A stretch of DNA of 64,000 nucleotides from Salinarchaeum laminariae (GCF_023204835.1 NZ_CP096270.1:2558907-2622906); one strand, 5' to 3'; positions 1-8,870 are shown, counted from the first letter of the stretch. Translations and numbers: made by a program. The notes: generated by a model from the sequence alone, not told the origin.

Positions 1-2
1 AG

Positions 3-1616
3 CCGACGGTGGAGCGCTTCGGCGAGCGCGAGGAGCAGTTCCGCACGGACACCGGCGGCCAGCCCGTCGACCGACTCTACACGCCCGCCGACGTAGCGGA
101 GTTGGACTACCAGGAGGACCTGGGCTTCCCCGGTGCGGAGCCCTATACCCGCGGGGTTTACTCGACGGGCTACCGTGGGCGGCTCTGGACGATGCGACAG
201 TACGCGGGGATGGGAACCGCCGAAGAGACGAACGAGCGGTTTCACTACCTGCTCGACGAGGGGCAGACCGGGCTATCGCTCGCGTTCGACCTCCCGACGC
301 AGATGGGCTACGACTCCGACGACGCGATGGCGGCGGGGGAGGTCGGGAGATCCGGGGTCGCGATCGACACAATTCGAGATTTCGAGACGGTGTTCGACGA
401 CATTCCACTCTCGGAGGTCTCGACCTCGATGACGATCAACGCGCCGGCGTCGGTGCTGCTGGCGATGTACGTCGCGCTCGGAGACCAGCAGGGCGTCGAC
501 CGCGAGGAACTACGTGGAACGATCCAGAACGACGTTCTCAAGGAGTATATCGCACGGAACACGTACATCCACCCGCCGGAGCCCTCGATGCGGATCGTCA
601 CCGACGTCTTCGAGTTCGCGGCGGAGGAGATTCCGAACTTCAACACGATCTCGATCTCGGGCTACCACATCCGCGAGGCAGGATCGACCGCAGCCCAGGA
701 GATTGCATTCACACTGGCCAACGGCATCGAGTACGTCGAGGCCGCCATCGACGCCGGGCTCGACGTCGACGAGTTCGCACCACAGCTGTCCTTCTTCTTC
801 GCGTCGTACAACAACGTCTTAGAGGAGGTCGCGAAGTTCCGGGCCGCACGACGGCTCTGGCACTCGATCATGGAGGACCGGTTCGACGCGGAGAAACCGG
901 CCTCCAAGCAGCTCAAGTTCCACACGCAAACCGCTGGATCGACGCTCACGGCACAGCAGGTCGAGAACAACGTCGTTCGCGTCGCCTACCAGGCGCTGGC
1001 AGCAGTGCTCGGTGGGACGCAGAGCCTCCACACGAACGGGAAAGACGAGGCACTGGCCCTGCCCACCGAGGAGTCCGTCCGCACCGCGTTGCGCACCCAG
1101 CAGATCCTCGCTCACGAGTCCGGTGCCGCGGACACGATCGACCCACTTGGGGGGAGCTACTACGTCGAGTCCCTGACCGACGAGGTCGAGGCCGAGGCCC
1201 GGTCGATCATCGACGAGGTCGACGAGCGCGATGGAATGCTCCAGGCGATCGACGACGGCTACGTGCAGCGGCAGATCCAGGACGTCGCGTACGACCGGCA
1301 ACAGGCCGTCGAGTCCGGCGAGCGGATCGTCGTCGGCGTCAACGAGTTCACCGTCGATGAGGGCGGCCAGGAGATGGATCTGGAGGAAGTAACCGAGGAG
1401 GACGAGCAGCGCCAGATCGAGTCACTCGAAGCCGTCCGCGAGGAGCGCGACGACGAGGCCGTCGATGCCGCGCTGGCGACGGTCGGAGAGGCTGCTCGAA
1501 GCGATGCGAACCTGATGCCCCCGCTGATCGATGCAGTGAAAGCGGAGGCCACGGTCGGCGAGATCTGCGGCGTGCTCCGCGAGGAGTTCGGGGAGTACGC
1601 CGGCGGTGGCGTCTGA
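3..1616 (+). CDS. Methylmalonyl-CoA mutase, large catalytic subunit (5' end outside window)
   Basis: Interconverts methylmalonyl-CoA and succinyl-CoA with adenosylcobalamin. The frame is already open at base 3, reading P-T-V-E-R-F straight through the GTG at base 9, so the true start lies upstream of the window. About 537 residues are visible and cover the TIM-barrel substrate domain: TQMGYDSDD near residue 97 and the active-site His segment [10 protein letters not shown] near 219. The protein ends without the DxHxxG cobalamin-binding domain that bacterial mutases carry at the C terminus. By family knowledge the B12 domain is then a separate small subunit, which I do not see here. The acidic tail is normal for a haloarchaeal protein. 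Function is certain; the missing part is only the extreme N terminus. Confidence 0.93.
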   Translation, partial: PTVERFGEREEQFRTDTGGQPVDRLYTPADVAELDYQEDLGFPGAEPYTRGVYSTGYRGRLWTMRQYAGMGTAEETNERFHYLLDEGQTGLSLAFDLPTQMGYDSDDAMAAGEVGRSGVAIDTIRDFETVFDDIPLSEVSTSMTINAPASVLLAMYVALGDQQGVDREELRGTIQNDVLKEYIARNTYIHPPEPSMRIVTDVFEFAAEEIPNFNTISISGYHIREAGSTAAQEIAFTLANGIEYVEAAIDAGLDVDEFAPQLSFFFASYNNVLEEVAKFRAARRLWHSIMEDRFDAEKPASKQLKFHTQTAGSTLTAQQVENNVVRVAYQALAAVLGGTQSLHTNGKDEALALPTEESVRTALRTQQILAHESGAADTIDPLGGSYYVESLTDEVEAEARSIIDEVDERDGMLQAIDDGYVQRQIQDVAYDRQQAVESGERIVVGVNEFTVDEGGQEMDLEEVTEEDEQRQIESLEAVREERDDEAVDAALATVGEAARSDANLMPPLIDAVKAEATVGEICGVLREEFGEYAGGGV

Positions 1617-1701
1617 ACGTCCGCTGTTCGATCCCTTGTACTTCACCGGTGAGTTGACGAAGAGCGACTGGGATCGCTCACCGTCAGAACTAAGTTTGAA
1701 T

Positions 1702-1717
1702 GTAAAGCACCCTTTAC
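1702..1717. promoter_or_regulatory. Candidate operator: perfect hyphenated palindrome overlapping a promoter
   Basis: GTAAAG-CACC-CTTTAC is a perfect 6-4-6 inverted repeat, followed after one base by another GTAAAA. It ends 17 bases before the ATG at 1735, where the TATA box of a leaderless transcript would sit. The operon it heads ends in a gene for a small HTH protein, so autoregulation by that protein is a reasonable inference. No binding evidence is available. Confidence 0.45.
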
Positions 1718-1734
1718 TGTAAAACGAACTTTCC

Positions 1735-1923
1735 ATGATCCGCACCGACACGCGACTCCAACGCGCGCTGCTCGCCGTCGCGACCGCCGCAGGGACGCTG
1801 CTCCTATTGACGGTCGGCAATGGCGAACCGTTGCTCTCCAGCGAACTCGTCCCGATCGCGGCCGCAGTCGGCGTCGCGGTCTACGCCGACGGCTGCTCGA
1901 ACTGCTCGGGGTGCTGTGGGTGA
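1735..1923 (+). CDS. Small membrane protein with Cys-rich C terminus
   Basis: Sixty-two residues. Two hydrophobic stretches are visible (about residues 9-25 and 36-51). The protein ends in DGCSNCSGCCG, four cysteines in the last nine residues, which could bind a metal or take part in redox chemistry; this is inference. The ATG is preceded by a T/A-rich box and a perfect palindrome, consistent with a leaderless transcript. It is the first of five genes in one direction, the last encoding an HTH regulator. I do not recognise a family, so the function is unknown. Confidence 0.55.
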   Translation: MIRTDTRLQRALLAVATAAGTLLLLTVGNGEPLLSSELVPIAAAVGVAVYADGCSNCSGCCG

Positions 1924-1930
1924 TCGACCG

Positions 1931-2140
1931 ATGACCGACTGGAGACCCCTCGGCTGGGCACTCCTGATGCTGGGCATCGCGTCGATCGTCGCGGGAGCGT
2001 ACCTTACGGGAACGACTGGCGACGTGAGCGTCCTCCTGATCACCGGCATGGGCGCGACGACGGCGTGGCTCGCGCTCCACGAGGAACTACAGGACGCGTC
2101 GACTACCGGCGCCGAGTCTGAACCGGGTGAATCGGCGTGA
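1931..2140 (+). CDS. Small two-helix membrane protein
   Basis: Sixty-nine residues from the ATG at 1931, seven bases after the previous stop. Residues 5-25 and about 29-48 are hydrophobic, followed by a short acidic tail (EELQDASTTGAESEPGESA). The frame is open further upstream, but that part is a shadow of the preceding gene, so the short start is preferred. The stop codon overlaps the GTG of the next gene (GTGA), indicating translational coupling. The length and charge pattern suggest a membrane-anchored accessory of the operon. No family recognised. Confidence 0.55.
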   Translation: MTDWRPLGWALLMLGIASIVAGAYLTGTTGDVSVLLITGMGATTAWLALHEELQDASTTGAESEPGESA

Positions 2141-2547
2141 ACGTAGACGCCTATCGGATCGACTGGATGACGAAGCGCCGGTACCTGGCGTACGTGCTGG
2201 TGACCTCGCTCGTCGGCGGCGGCATCGTCGGCTACCTGCTCGCTGACCAGCACACCGCCGCGGCGCTGGCGACGGTCGGGATCGTCGGGATCGCGATCGT
2301 CGTCCCGAAGGTGCTGGCTCGGCGCACACTCTTCGACGAGCGCGACCGGCGGATGGACGAACGAGCGGCCCGCTACACGATGATGGTCGTCATGGCGATT
2401 TCGCTACCGGCGCTCGTGGGACCGATCGTGCTCGAGCAGTTCGGCATCGTCCCACTCCAGGGATGGGCGCTCGGGGTCGGCGTCGTCTGCATCGGGATTG
2501 TGTACCTCTACCTCGCAATCCAGGGACTGCTGAACTACCGAGCATGA
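2137..2547 (+). CDS. DUF2178-like membrane protein
   Basis: A 136-residue protein with four hydrophobic segments in two hairpins (about residues 18-36, 43-62, 82-101 and 107-128). The centre carries LFDERDRRMDERAARYT, the charged DERxxxIxxRAxxYT-type loop that I associate with the DUF2178 family of small archaeal and bacterial membrane proteins. The GTG start overlaps the upstream stop as GTGA; an in-frame ATG at 2167 is the alternative. Such proteins are usually next to a Cro/CI-type HTH gene, as here. Function unknown; a sensor or anti-regulator role is speculation. Confidence 0.65.
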   Translation: MNVDAYRIDWMTKRRYLAYVLVTSLVGGGIVGYLLADQHTAAALATVGIVGIAIVVPKVLARRTLFDERDRRMDERAARYTMMVVMAISLPALVGPIVLEQFGIVPLQGWALGVGVVCIGIVYLYLAIQGLLNYRA

Positions 2548-2618
2548 CTGGACAACGCCAGCAACCCGAATGGGAGCAGGCATCAGGAGCGGACGACGGA
2601 GGTGTTCCTCGTGATTGA
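2544..2618 (+). CDS. Possible 24-residue coupling ORF
   Basis: The ATG at 2544 overlaps the previous stop (ATGA) and opens a 24-codon frame that ends at 2618, across the GTG start of the next gene at 2611. It contains the strong ribosome-binding site for that gene. A peptide function is doubtful; a role in translational coupling is more plausible. A still shorter ATGA-started frame (3030-3053) precedes the HTH gene in the same way. Confidence 0.2.
   Translation: MTGQRQQPEWEQASGADDGGVPRD
2598..2604 (+). promoter_or_regulatory. Strong Shine-Dalgarno site that decides the start at 2611
   Basis: GGAGGTG matches the haloarchaeal anti-SD complement perfectly and ends six bases before the GTG at 2611. 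The in-frame GTG at 2602 lies inside this site and is therefore unlikely to be the start. Confidence 0.6.
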
Positions 2619-3033
2619 CCGTCCCGAAACTCAGGTCGGTCGCCGCCGCCAGCGCTGGAAGCAGGCGATCTACGGCAGCTTCACCGTCGGAATAGCCGCC
2701 CTGCTGGTCGGCGTCGGCATCGGGTTCGAGCTCGTCGGCACGATCGGCTACTTCGTCGGGGTGACTGCGGGGGCAGCCCTGTGTCTGTACGCGTGCTTCG
2801 TCGGATCGGTCACGATCTCCGACGAGCGCTTCTCGGCCATCGAGCGCCGTGCGAGTCACTACACCCTAATGGGACTCGCATACGCGGGGATCGCTACCTT
2901 CCCGGCTCTGTTCGTCCTCGAAGCAGCCGGTCACTTCGAGTTCAGCCAGACCCAGGACACGCTCTTGCTCGCCCTCTCTGCCCTGTACCTCGTTTGGAGC
3001 GCAGTATACACGGCGCTCAGAATCCGAGCATGA
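2611..3033 (+). CDS. DUF2178-like membrane protein, second copy
   Basis: About 140 residues with four predicted membrane segments and the central loop ISDERFSAIERRASHYT, matching the loop of the gene at 2137. The two are clearly paralogues in tandem. The start is set by the GGAGGTG site six bases upstream. The stop overlaps an ATG (ATGA at 3030) of a seven-codon frame that carries the ribosome-binding site of the HTH gene. The tandem pair plus HTH arrangement suggests one membrane-linked regulatory unit, but no substrate or signal can be read from the sequence. Confidence 0.65.
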   Translation: MIDRPETQVGRRRQRWKQAIYGSFTVGIAALLVGVGIGFELVGTIGYFVGVTAGAALCLYACFVGSVTISDERFSAIERRASHYTLMGLAYAGIATFPALFVLEAAGHFEFSQTQDTLLLALSALYLVWSAVYTALRIRA

Positions 3034-3049
3034 AGGAGGCGATCGAACC

Positions 3050-3247
3050 GTGAAGAACGACCTCCGCTCCCGCAGGGACGCCGAGAGCATCAGCCAGGAG
3101 GAGCTCGCGGTCGCCGTCGACGTCACGCGCCAGACCATCAACGCCATCGAACGCGAGCGGTACGACCCGTCGCTGGAGCTTGCCTTCGCGCTCGCCGACC
3201 ACTTCGGGTGTTCGATCGAGGACATCTTCGAACCGGAGGACTCGTAG
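3050..3247 (+). CDS. Small HTH transcriptional regulator (XRE/Cro family)
   Basis: Sixty-five residues that are almost entirely one Cro/CI helix-turn-helix: ISQEELAVAVDVTRQTINAIERER, then YDPSLELAFALADHFGCSIEDIF. This is the short YozG-like type with no ligand domain. Start is GTG with GGAGG about ten bases upstream. Being the last gene of the operon whose promoter carries a perfect palindrome at 1702, it is the natural candidate for that site. It may be antagonised by the membrane proteins encoded upstream; this is inference from gene order only. Confidence 0.8.
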   Translation: MKNDLRSRRDAESISQEELAVAVDVTRQTINAIERERYDPSLELAFALADHFGCSIEDIFEPEDS

Positions 3248-3361
3248 CGGACTACAGGATCCTGACACGAACGGAGCCAGCGAGCAGTCACGAGCGATCA
3301 CACAGCACTCCGCGCACACAAAACGGGAACCTTTACACCTGCTCCACCCCCCGAATTCGAC

Positions 3362-4684
3362 ATGAGCGAAACCGTTCTTCTGGTGGGCGGCGGTGGTCGA
3401 GAGCACGCGATCGCCCGCTCCGTCGCCGACAGCGAGCAAGACGTCGAGCTGTACGCTGCGGCGAGCAACAAGAACCCGGGCATCGCCGAGCTGGCGGCCG
3501 GCTTCGTCACGGTCGACGAGACGGACGCGGAGTCGATCGTCGACTTCGCCGAGTCCGTGGGCGCGACGCTCGCGGTCATCGGACCGGAGAGCGCGCTGGC
3601 GGCCGGCGTCGTGGACGCCCTCGACGACGCGGGAATCTACGCGTTCGGCCCGCGCGAGGCCGAGGCACGCATCGAGACGGACAAGGCCTACCAGCGGGAG
3701 TTCATGCGAGAGAAGGAGATCCCTGGAACGCCGGATTTCCAGGTGTTCGACGACCCGGAGGAAGCCGCCGAAACCCTCCGCCGGTACGAGGGTGACATGG
3801 CGATCAAGCCACGGGGTCTGACCGGTGGGAAGGGCGTTCGGGTCACCGGCGATCAGGTCACCAAGGAGGAGGGCATCGAGTACATCCTCGAGAGCGATTA
3901 CGAAGAGTTCGTCCTCGAAGAGCGTCTCGTCGGCGAGGAGCTGACCGTCCAGGCCTTTGTCGCGAACGGGTCGGTGCTCATCACCCCTGCAGTCCAGGAC
4001 CACAAGCGCGCTTACGAGGGCGATGAGGGGCCGAACACCGGCGGCATGGGCTCGTACACGGATTCGACGTTCCAGCTACCGTTCATGAGCGAGCTCGACT
4101 CCGCGGAAGCGCTCACGATCCTCAAGGCCGTCGTCGACGAGCTACCGGCCTACAGGGGCATCCTCTACGGCCAGTTCATGCTCACCGAGGATGGGCTGAA
4201 GGTCGTCGAGTTCAACGCACGCTTCGGTGATCCCGAGGCGATGAACACGCTCCCAGCGCTCGAGACCGACTTCGTCGAGATCATGCAGGCCGCGCGTGAT
4301 CGCCAGCCGATGCCGGATATCTCCTTCGCGGAACAGGCGACCGTCGTCAAGTACGCCGTTCCGGAGGGGTATCCGACCGATCCAGAGGACGGCGCCTCTG
4401 TTACGATCGACGACGAGGTCATCGCAGACGTCAGCGCCGACTACGACGGTGAGGCGCTCCTCTTCTACGCGAGCGTGGACGATCGCGAGGACGGCATCTA
4501 CACGACGACCTCCCGATCCTACGCCGTCGTCGGCGTCGCAGACACAATCGCCGAGGCAGAAGAGATCGCCGAGGCCGCACTCGAGGAGGCTGGAACCGAG
4601 GGACTCCGCGTACGTCACGACGTGGGTACCGAGAAGCTCGTCCAGTCCAGGATCGATCACGTCGAGGAGCTTCGCGGCGACTGA
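3362..4684 (+). CDS. purD: Phosphoribosylamine-glycine ligase (GAR synthetase)
   Basis: Catalyses ATP-dependent joining of glycine to 5-phosphoribosylamine, step two of purine synthesis. At 440 residues it has the normal length. Visible landmarks are the N-terminal Rossmann motif LVGGGGREHAIA (residues 6-17), the ATP-grasp lysine and glycine-rich loop KPRGLTGGKGVRV near 150, NTGGMGSYT near 228, and the metal-binding FNARFGDPE near 285. A TATA-like stretch (CTTTACACC) lies about 27 bases before the ATG. It stands alone, with no other purine gene next to it. Confidence 0.96.
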   Translation: MSETVLLVGGGGREHAIARSVADSEQDVELYAAASNKNPGIAELAAGFVTVDETDAESIVDFAESVGATLAVIGPESALAAGVVDALDDAGIYAFGPREAEARIETDKAYQREFMREKEIPGTPDFQVFDDPEEAAETLRRYEGDMAIKPRGLTGGKGVRVTGDQVTKEEGIEYILESDYEEFVLEERLVGEELTVQAFVANGSVLITPAVQDHKRAYEGDEGPNTGGMGSYTDSTFQLPFMSELDSAEALTILKAVVDELPAYRGILYGQFMLTEDGLKVVEFNARFGDPEAMNTLPALETDFVEIMQAARDRQPMPDISFAEQATVVKYAVPEGYPTDPEDGASVTIDDEVIADVSADYDGEALLFYASVDDREDGIYTTTSRSYAVVGVADTIAEAEEIAEAALEEAGTEGLRVRHDVGTEKLVQSRIDHVEELRGD

Positions 4685-4760
4685 TTCACCGAGTTCCTGT
4701 CACTTCGCGACCGCGGCGTCGACCCGGTTCGTTTTTCCCCACACCAGCCGGAGAACATCC

Positions 4761-5552
4761 ATGCTAACCTTCGTCGGTCTCGGACTCTACGACGAGGACT
4801 CGATCACGCGCGAAGGCGCGGCCGCAATTGCCGACGCGGACGCCGTCTTCGCCGAGGAGTACACCAGCACGCTGATCGGGGCCACGGTCGAGGATCTGGA
4901 GGACTCCCACGACGTGTCGATCGAACGCCGCGATCGCGCCGGCGTCGAACAGGAGCCCGAGCCAATCCTCGCGGCCGCCGAGGACGGCGATGCGGTCTTT
5001 TGCACTGCCGGGGACACGATGATCGCGACGACGCACGTCGATCTCCGACTTCGAGCAGCCGAGCGCGGGATCGAGACGCGCGTCGTCCACGGCGTGACCG
5101 CGCAGGCCGCTGCGAGCTCGCTGACCGGGCTCCAGAACTACCGGTTCGGTCCGTCGACGACACTCCCGTTTCCGGAGTTCCACGGCGCCGACGGGCTTCC
5201 GGCGAGCGTCACGAACACGATCGAGGAGAACCGCGAGCGCGGGCTCCACACGCTGGTCTTCCTCGACATCAAAGCGGCGGAAGACCGGTACATGACGGCT
5301 GATCGTGCGGCGTCGTTGCTCGCCGACTCGGACGGTGATACGGACGATTACGGCGATCAGCTGGGCGTCGTCGTCGCTCGTGCAGGCAGCCCGGAGCCGG
5401 TCGTCGCCGCCGATACGATCGCGGCGCTGGCCGACCGATCTTTCGGCGATCCGTTGCACCTGCTCGTGATCCCGGGCGATCCTCACGCGCTCGAAGCCGA
5501 CGCGCTCGAAACGTTCGCTGGTGCGCCACCCGAACTGTTGCCGGATCGATAA
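4761..5552 (+). CDS. dphB: Diphthine synthase
   Basis: S-adenosylmethionine-dependent methyltransferase that trimethylates the modified histidine of elongation factor 2 on the way to diphthamide. The 263-residue protein starts MLTFVGLGLYDEDSIT, the conserved tetrapyrrole-methylase fold entry of this family, followed by the GDTMIATTHVDL segment (about residues 82-93) and VVHGVTAQAAASS. It ends LLVIPGDPHALEADALE, a typical C terminus. The ATG at 4761 is chosen because the N-terminal motif begins there; the open frame upstream is not conserved-looking. It is in the same direction as purD but separated by 76 bases. Confidence 0.95.
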   Translation: MLTFVGLGLYDEDSITREGAAAIADADAVFAEEYTSTLIGATVEDLEDSHDVSIERRDRAGVEQEPEPILAAAEDGDAVFCTAGDTMIATTHVDLRLRAAERGIETRVVHGVTAQAAASSLTGLQNYRFGPSTTLPFPEFHGADGLPASVTNTIEENRERGLHTLVFLDIKAAEDRYMTADRAASLLADSDGDTDDYGDQLGVVVARAGSPEPVVAADTIAALADRSFGDPLHLLVIPGDPHALEADALETFAGAPPELLPDR

Positions 5553-5635
5553 CGCGCTCCAGTGTCCACCGTCGTCCCACGGTGGACGACCCTGTCGGGA
5601 TAGCACTTTACCAGATGCGGCGCCACAATCGAACG

Positions 5636-6616
5636 ATGACGAGTCACCGGGAGCCAGTTGATTCCGTACTCGACACCGTCGGCGAGACGCCGCTCGTCTC
5701 CGTCCACGCGGCGCCGGCCGACGTCCCGATCTACGCGAAACTCGAGTCGTTCAACCCCGGCGCGAGCGTGAAGGATCGGATCGGCCAGTACATGCTGGAG
5801 GCGATGCTCGACCGCGGCGACGTCGAGCCTGGCGGAACCGTCGTGGAGCCTACCGCCGGGAACACCGGAATCGGCTTCGCAATCGCAGCAGGTCGGCTCG
5901 GTCTCGATGCGGTGTTCGTCGTTCCCGAGCGGTTCAGCCTCGAGAAACAACAGCTCATGGACGCGCTGGGCGCGACGGTAATCAACACGCCGACCGACGA
6001 TGGGATGGACGGCGCGATCCAGCGCGCGCACGAACTCGCAGAGGAGTTCGACAACGCCGTCGTCCCCCAGCAGTTCTCGAATCCGCTCAACGTCGAGGCA
6101 CACCGGAAGACGACCGGTCCGGAGATCCTCGACGCCCTCGACGGAGAGGTCGGTGCGATCGTCGCCGGCTGCGGGACTGCCGGAACGCTGATGGGCATCA
6201 CGAAAGCTGTTCGCGATCGGGTTCCCGACGTCCACGTCGTCGCGGTGGAGCCGGAGGGATCGACGTTCGGGACGCTGTTCGGACGAAACAGCGAGGAAGG
6301 GGAGTACAAGACCGAGGGGATCGGCACCCACGACGCCGACACGAACGAGCTGTTCGATCCGACGCTCGTCGACGAGCTGGTCGCTATCGACGACCGTGAG
6401 ATACACGCGGAAATGCGACGGCTCGCAACCGAGGAGGGCCACCTCGTCGCCTCCAGCGCTGCCGCAAACAGTCTGGCCGCCCAGCAGGTTGCAGGAGAAA
6501 TCGAGAGGGGCAGTGTCGACGCGCCACACGATACGGTCGTCACCGTGTTTCCCGATTCGAGCGAACGGTACCTCTCCAAGGGCGTCTACCGCTCGTTCGA
6601 AGCGTGGGACGGATAG
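5636..6616 (+). CDS. PLP-dependent cysteine synthase / cystathionine beta-synthase family
   Basis: The 326-residue fold type II PLP enzyme has the Schiff-base lysine in GASVKDRIG (K46), the substrate loop PTAGNTGIG near 75, the phosphate-binding GCGTAGTLMG near 180 and a C-terminal PDSSERYLSK. There is no CBS regulatory domain. The family makes cysteine from O-acetylserine or O-phosphoserine, or cystathionine from homocysteine and serine; the sequence alone does not decide between these. The start at 5636 has a TATA-like CACTTTACC about 27 bases upstream, supporting a leaderless transcript; ATG at 5615 is less likely. Confidence 0.88.
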   Translation: MTSHREPVDSVLDTVGETPLVSVHAAPADVPIYAKLESFNPGASVKDRIGQYMLEAMLDRGDVEPGGTVVEPTAGNTGIGFAIAAGRLGLDAVFVVPERFSLEKQQLMDALGATVINTPTDDGMDGAIQRAHELAEEFDNAVVPQQFSNPLNVEAHRKTTGPEILDALDGEVGAIVAGCGTAGTLMGITKAVRDRVPDVHVVAVEPEGSTFGTLFGRNSEEGEYKTEGIGTHDADTNELFDPTLVDELVAIDDREIHAEMRRLATEEGHLVASSAAANSLAAQQVAGEIERGSVDAPHDTVVTVFPDSSERYLSKGVYRSFEAWDG

Positions 6617-6662
6617 GTGCTATCGGCGCTTCTGTGGAAGGTCGTAGTCAGGCAACTAATCG

Positions 6663-7079
6663 CTACTCCGTGCTGCTGAGTGCCTGGTGCTCGACCTTCA
6701 TGCACCGGTCCTGAACGACGACGATTCCGGCATCGCGGGCCCGCTCTGCAGCGTCGTCGTCACGGATATCCAGTTGCGTCCAGATCACGTCGACGTCACC
6801 CCGTTCGAGTGCCTGATCGACGATCCCGGCGACCTCGTCGCTCGGGCGGAAGACGTCGACGATCTCGACGTCGCCGGGAACGTCGGTGAGCGAGTCATAG
6901 GCCTCGCGACCGAAGATCTCGTCGGCGAAAGGGTTCACCGGAACCACGTCGTACCCCTGTTCGATCAGATACTTCGGAATGTCGTGGGCTGCCTTCCCGG
7001 GCGACGTCGAGCAGCCGACGACGGCGATTCGGGAGAGCGAGAGCACTTCACGAAGCTGTGCATCGGTCGGAGATGCCAT
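6663..7079 (-). CDS. CoA-binding domain protein (YccU type)
   Basis: A single Rossmann-like CoA_binding domain of 138 residues: IAVVGCSTSPGKAAHDIPK at residues 18-36, then VVPVNPFADEIFG, DIVDVFRPSDEV and a C-terminal VVVQDRCMKVEHQ, all hallmarks of the YccU group. These proteins resemble the CoA-binding domain of acyl-CoA synthetases but lack the ATP-grasp part; their cellular role is poorly defined. It is convergent with the cysteine synthase-like gene, and only 46 bases separate the stops. No operon partner. Confidence 0.88.
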   Translation of the reverse strand: MASPTDAQLREVLSLSRIAVVGCSTSPGKAAHDIPKYLIEQGYDVVPVNPFADEIFGREAYDSLTDVPGDVEIVDVFRPSDEVAGIVDQALERGDVDVIWTQLDIRDDDAAERARDAGIVVVQDRCMKVEHQALSSTE

Positions 7080-7199
7080 AGATCCAATATGGACCGGGGA
7101 GACAATAAATGGACGCCGCTGTCGGGTACAGCAATCGAGTAGAGCTACCGACGAATGTGGCGTAGGTGGAGACGTCGAGACGTTCGCAGCTCGGCCGGT

Positions 7200-7832
7200 T
7201 CAAACGGACTGGATGCCAGCCGTCGTGATCGACTGCTCGCCGGCCTCGTCCTCGTCGACCTCGATGACGCCGTCGAAGAGCTGCTTGAGCGTGTTCATCG
7301 TCTGGTCGTCGTGGGCCGTCGAGTCGATGACGTAGAGTCCCAGCGCGTCGGCACTCTGGACCCGGCCCGTGAACACGTGGAGGAACCGGAACACGGTCTG
7401 GAGGTTCGAGTACATCAGCAGCGTCGAGATCGAGTGCAGGAGAATGCGGTTGCGCTTGACGCCTCGGCCGTCGTAGAACTCCTCAAGGAACTCGGAGAGT
7501 TTGATCCCGATTCCGGTCATGTCGACCGGAGAGGAAGCGTACTTGACGCGTGCAGAATCTTCGACGTCGCCGGCGCCCTGCTGTTTCGTGACGCAGTCGA
7601 CGATGCCGACCGGAGCGTCCTCGATGTCGGGTGCGAAGGAGCCGTACTCGTCGAAGACCTTCTCCGCTCCGTCCTTCGTCGACACGACGATGACGCCCTC
7701 TCCATTCTCGGTACCACGTGCGAGGATCTGGAAGGCGACGCGTCGCTTTCCAGTCATTGGCGGTCCCGAAATGAGGAGGTTCGTTCCGGGGCCGATCTCG
7801 GCGTCCGGTAGAACGTCGTCCAGATCGTACAT
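7200..7832 (-). CDS. RecA-fold signalling-type protein (KaiC/RAD55-like, single domain)
   Basis: The start is placed at the ATG giving MYDLDDVLPDAEI; upstream residues are Arg-rich and not protein-like. The P-loop LLISGPPMTGKRRVAF (about residues 20-35) departs from the GKT/GKS consensus by having Arg after the lysine. The Walker B-like strand RILLHSISTLLMYS has no acidic residue at its end, so ATP hydrolysis may be weak or lost. This fits the haloarchaeal group of degenerate RAD55-like proteins often called HTR-like. Partner and signal are not visible; the nearby histidine kinase (8935) is in the same direction but is separated by ubiA. Confidence 0.75.
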   Translation of the reverse strand: MYDLDDVLPDAEIGPGTNLLISGPPMTGKRRVAFQILARGTENGEGVIVVSTKDGAEKVFDEYGSFAPDIEDAPVGIVDCVTKQQGAGDVEDSARVKYASSPVDMTGIGIKLSEFLEEFYDGRGVKRNRILLHSISTLLMYSNLQTVFRFLHVFTGRVQSADALGLYVIDSTAHDDQTMNTLKQLFDGVIEVDEDEAGEQSITTAGIQSV

Positions 7833-8024
7833 GCTGTGGTGGAGTCTCGCTGCTCCGCGGCGACGAGTGTTACCGGAAAATGAGCAGATACCCATATAGT
7901 ACTTGTGATCGAAACGATCGCTTTCGGGCGTTCGTGCGAAGATCAGAACCCGTCAGGATCCCAGCTACAAGCCCAGGACTGGTCCGTTCGACCTCCCGGC
8001 AGAGATCCATAGGATCACCTACAT

Positions 8025-8870
8025 TTAGGCGGCTGGGACCGCTCTGCCGGCCACGAACGCGATCGTCGCGACGAACATACCGTACTTGAGGATCGACTGG
8101 CCGCCAGTCGGATCCGCATAACTCCGATAGCCCGCGAACAGCAGCAACGCGAGTGCGGGCACCACGACGAGCAGGTAGGTCACACCAAACGTTCCCAGGA
8201 GATACGGCGCAGGACTGACGAAGACCGCGACCAGCAACAGTCCATTCGCAAGGTGGAGCGATCGGCGCTCACCGATGGCGATCGGGAGCGTCCGAAGCCC
8301 CTCCGACCGGTCGCCCTCGACGTCTTCGACGTCTTTGACGATCTCGCGGGAGAGCGTCGAGAGCGCGGCGAGTGAGAACAGAACCAGTGCTGCTGGGCCA
8401 GGCGTCGACACCGCCGCAGCACCGAAGAGGAACGTACTCCCTCCGAGATACGCGACAACGGCGTTGCCAGCTCCGGGGAGCCCCTTGAACAGTTTCGTGT
8501 ACGCGACGAGGGCAGCGAGGTTCACTACGGCGATCCCGATGGCAAGCGGTGGCAAGGTAAGTGCGAGTCCCACGGCCCCGGCAAAGAGGAGTGCACTGAA
8601 CAGCAGGGCCCCGCGGGGAGAGACTGCACCGCGGGGGAGCGGGCGGTCGGGAGCGTTGATCTCGTCGATGTCTCGATCGAAGTAGTCGTTGATCGCGTTC
8701 CCAGCGGCGACGCCGAACATCGTCGCAACGACCGCAGCACCGGCTGCCAGGGGCGCGTCGAACGCACCGCCGGTGACGTACGCGCCGACGAACGTGAGGA
8801 CGCCAGATGCGACGGCGTTCCCGGCCCTCGTCAGATCGAAATACCCCTTGAGCGTCGCGGCCGCGTCCAT
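8025..8870 (-). CDS. ubiA: Geranylgeranylglycerol-phosphate geranylgeranyltransferase (UbiA family)
   Basis: Adds the second geranylgeranyl chain in archaeal membrane-lipid synthesis. The 281-residue integral membrane protein shows the first aspartate-rich motif NAINDYFDRDIDEINAPDR with RPLPRG after it (about residues 58-80) and the second, SREIVKDVEDVEGDR, near 173. About eight hydrophobic helices are visible. Among UbiA enzymes, the short length and the DRPLPRGAVSP context match the archaeal DGGGP synthase group. Confidence in the family is very high and in the exact substrate good. No neighbouring lipid gene. Confidence 0.9.
   Translation of the reverse strand: MDAAATLKGYFDLTRAGNAVASGVLTFVGAYVTGGAFDAPLAAGAAVVATMFGVAAGNAINDYFDRDIDEINAPDRPLPRGAVSPRGALLFSALLFAGAVGLALTLPPLAIGIAVVNLAALVAYTKLFKGLPGAGNAVVAYLGGSTFLFGAAAVSTPGPAALVLFSLAALSTLSREIVKDVEDVEGDRSEGLRTLPIAIGERRSLHLANGLLLVAVFVSPAPYLLGTFGVTYLLVVVPALALLLFAGYRSYADPTGGQSILKYGMFVATIAFVAGRAVPAA

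Noticed and set aside
1643-2080. Long Arg-rich minus-strand frames across 1643-2329
   Set aside because: Composition is that of antisense shadows of GC-rich genes; no start signal and no domain.
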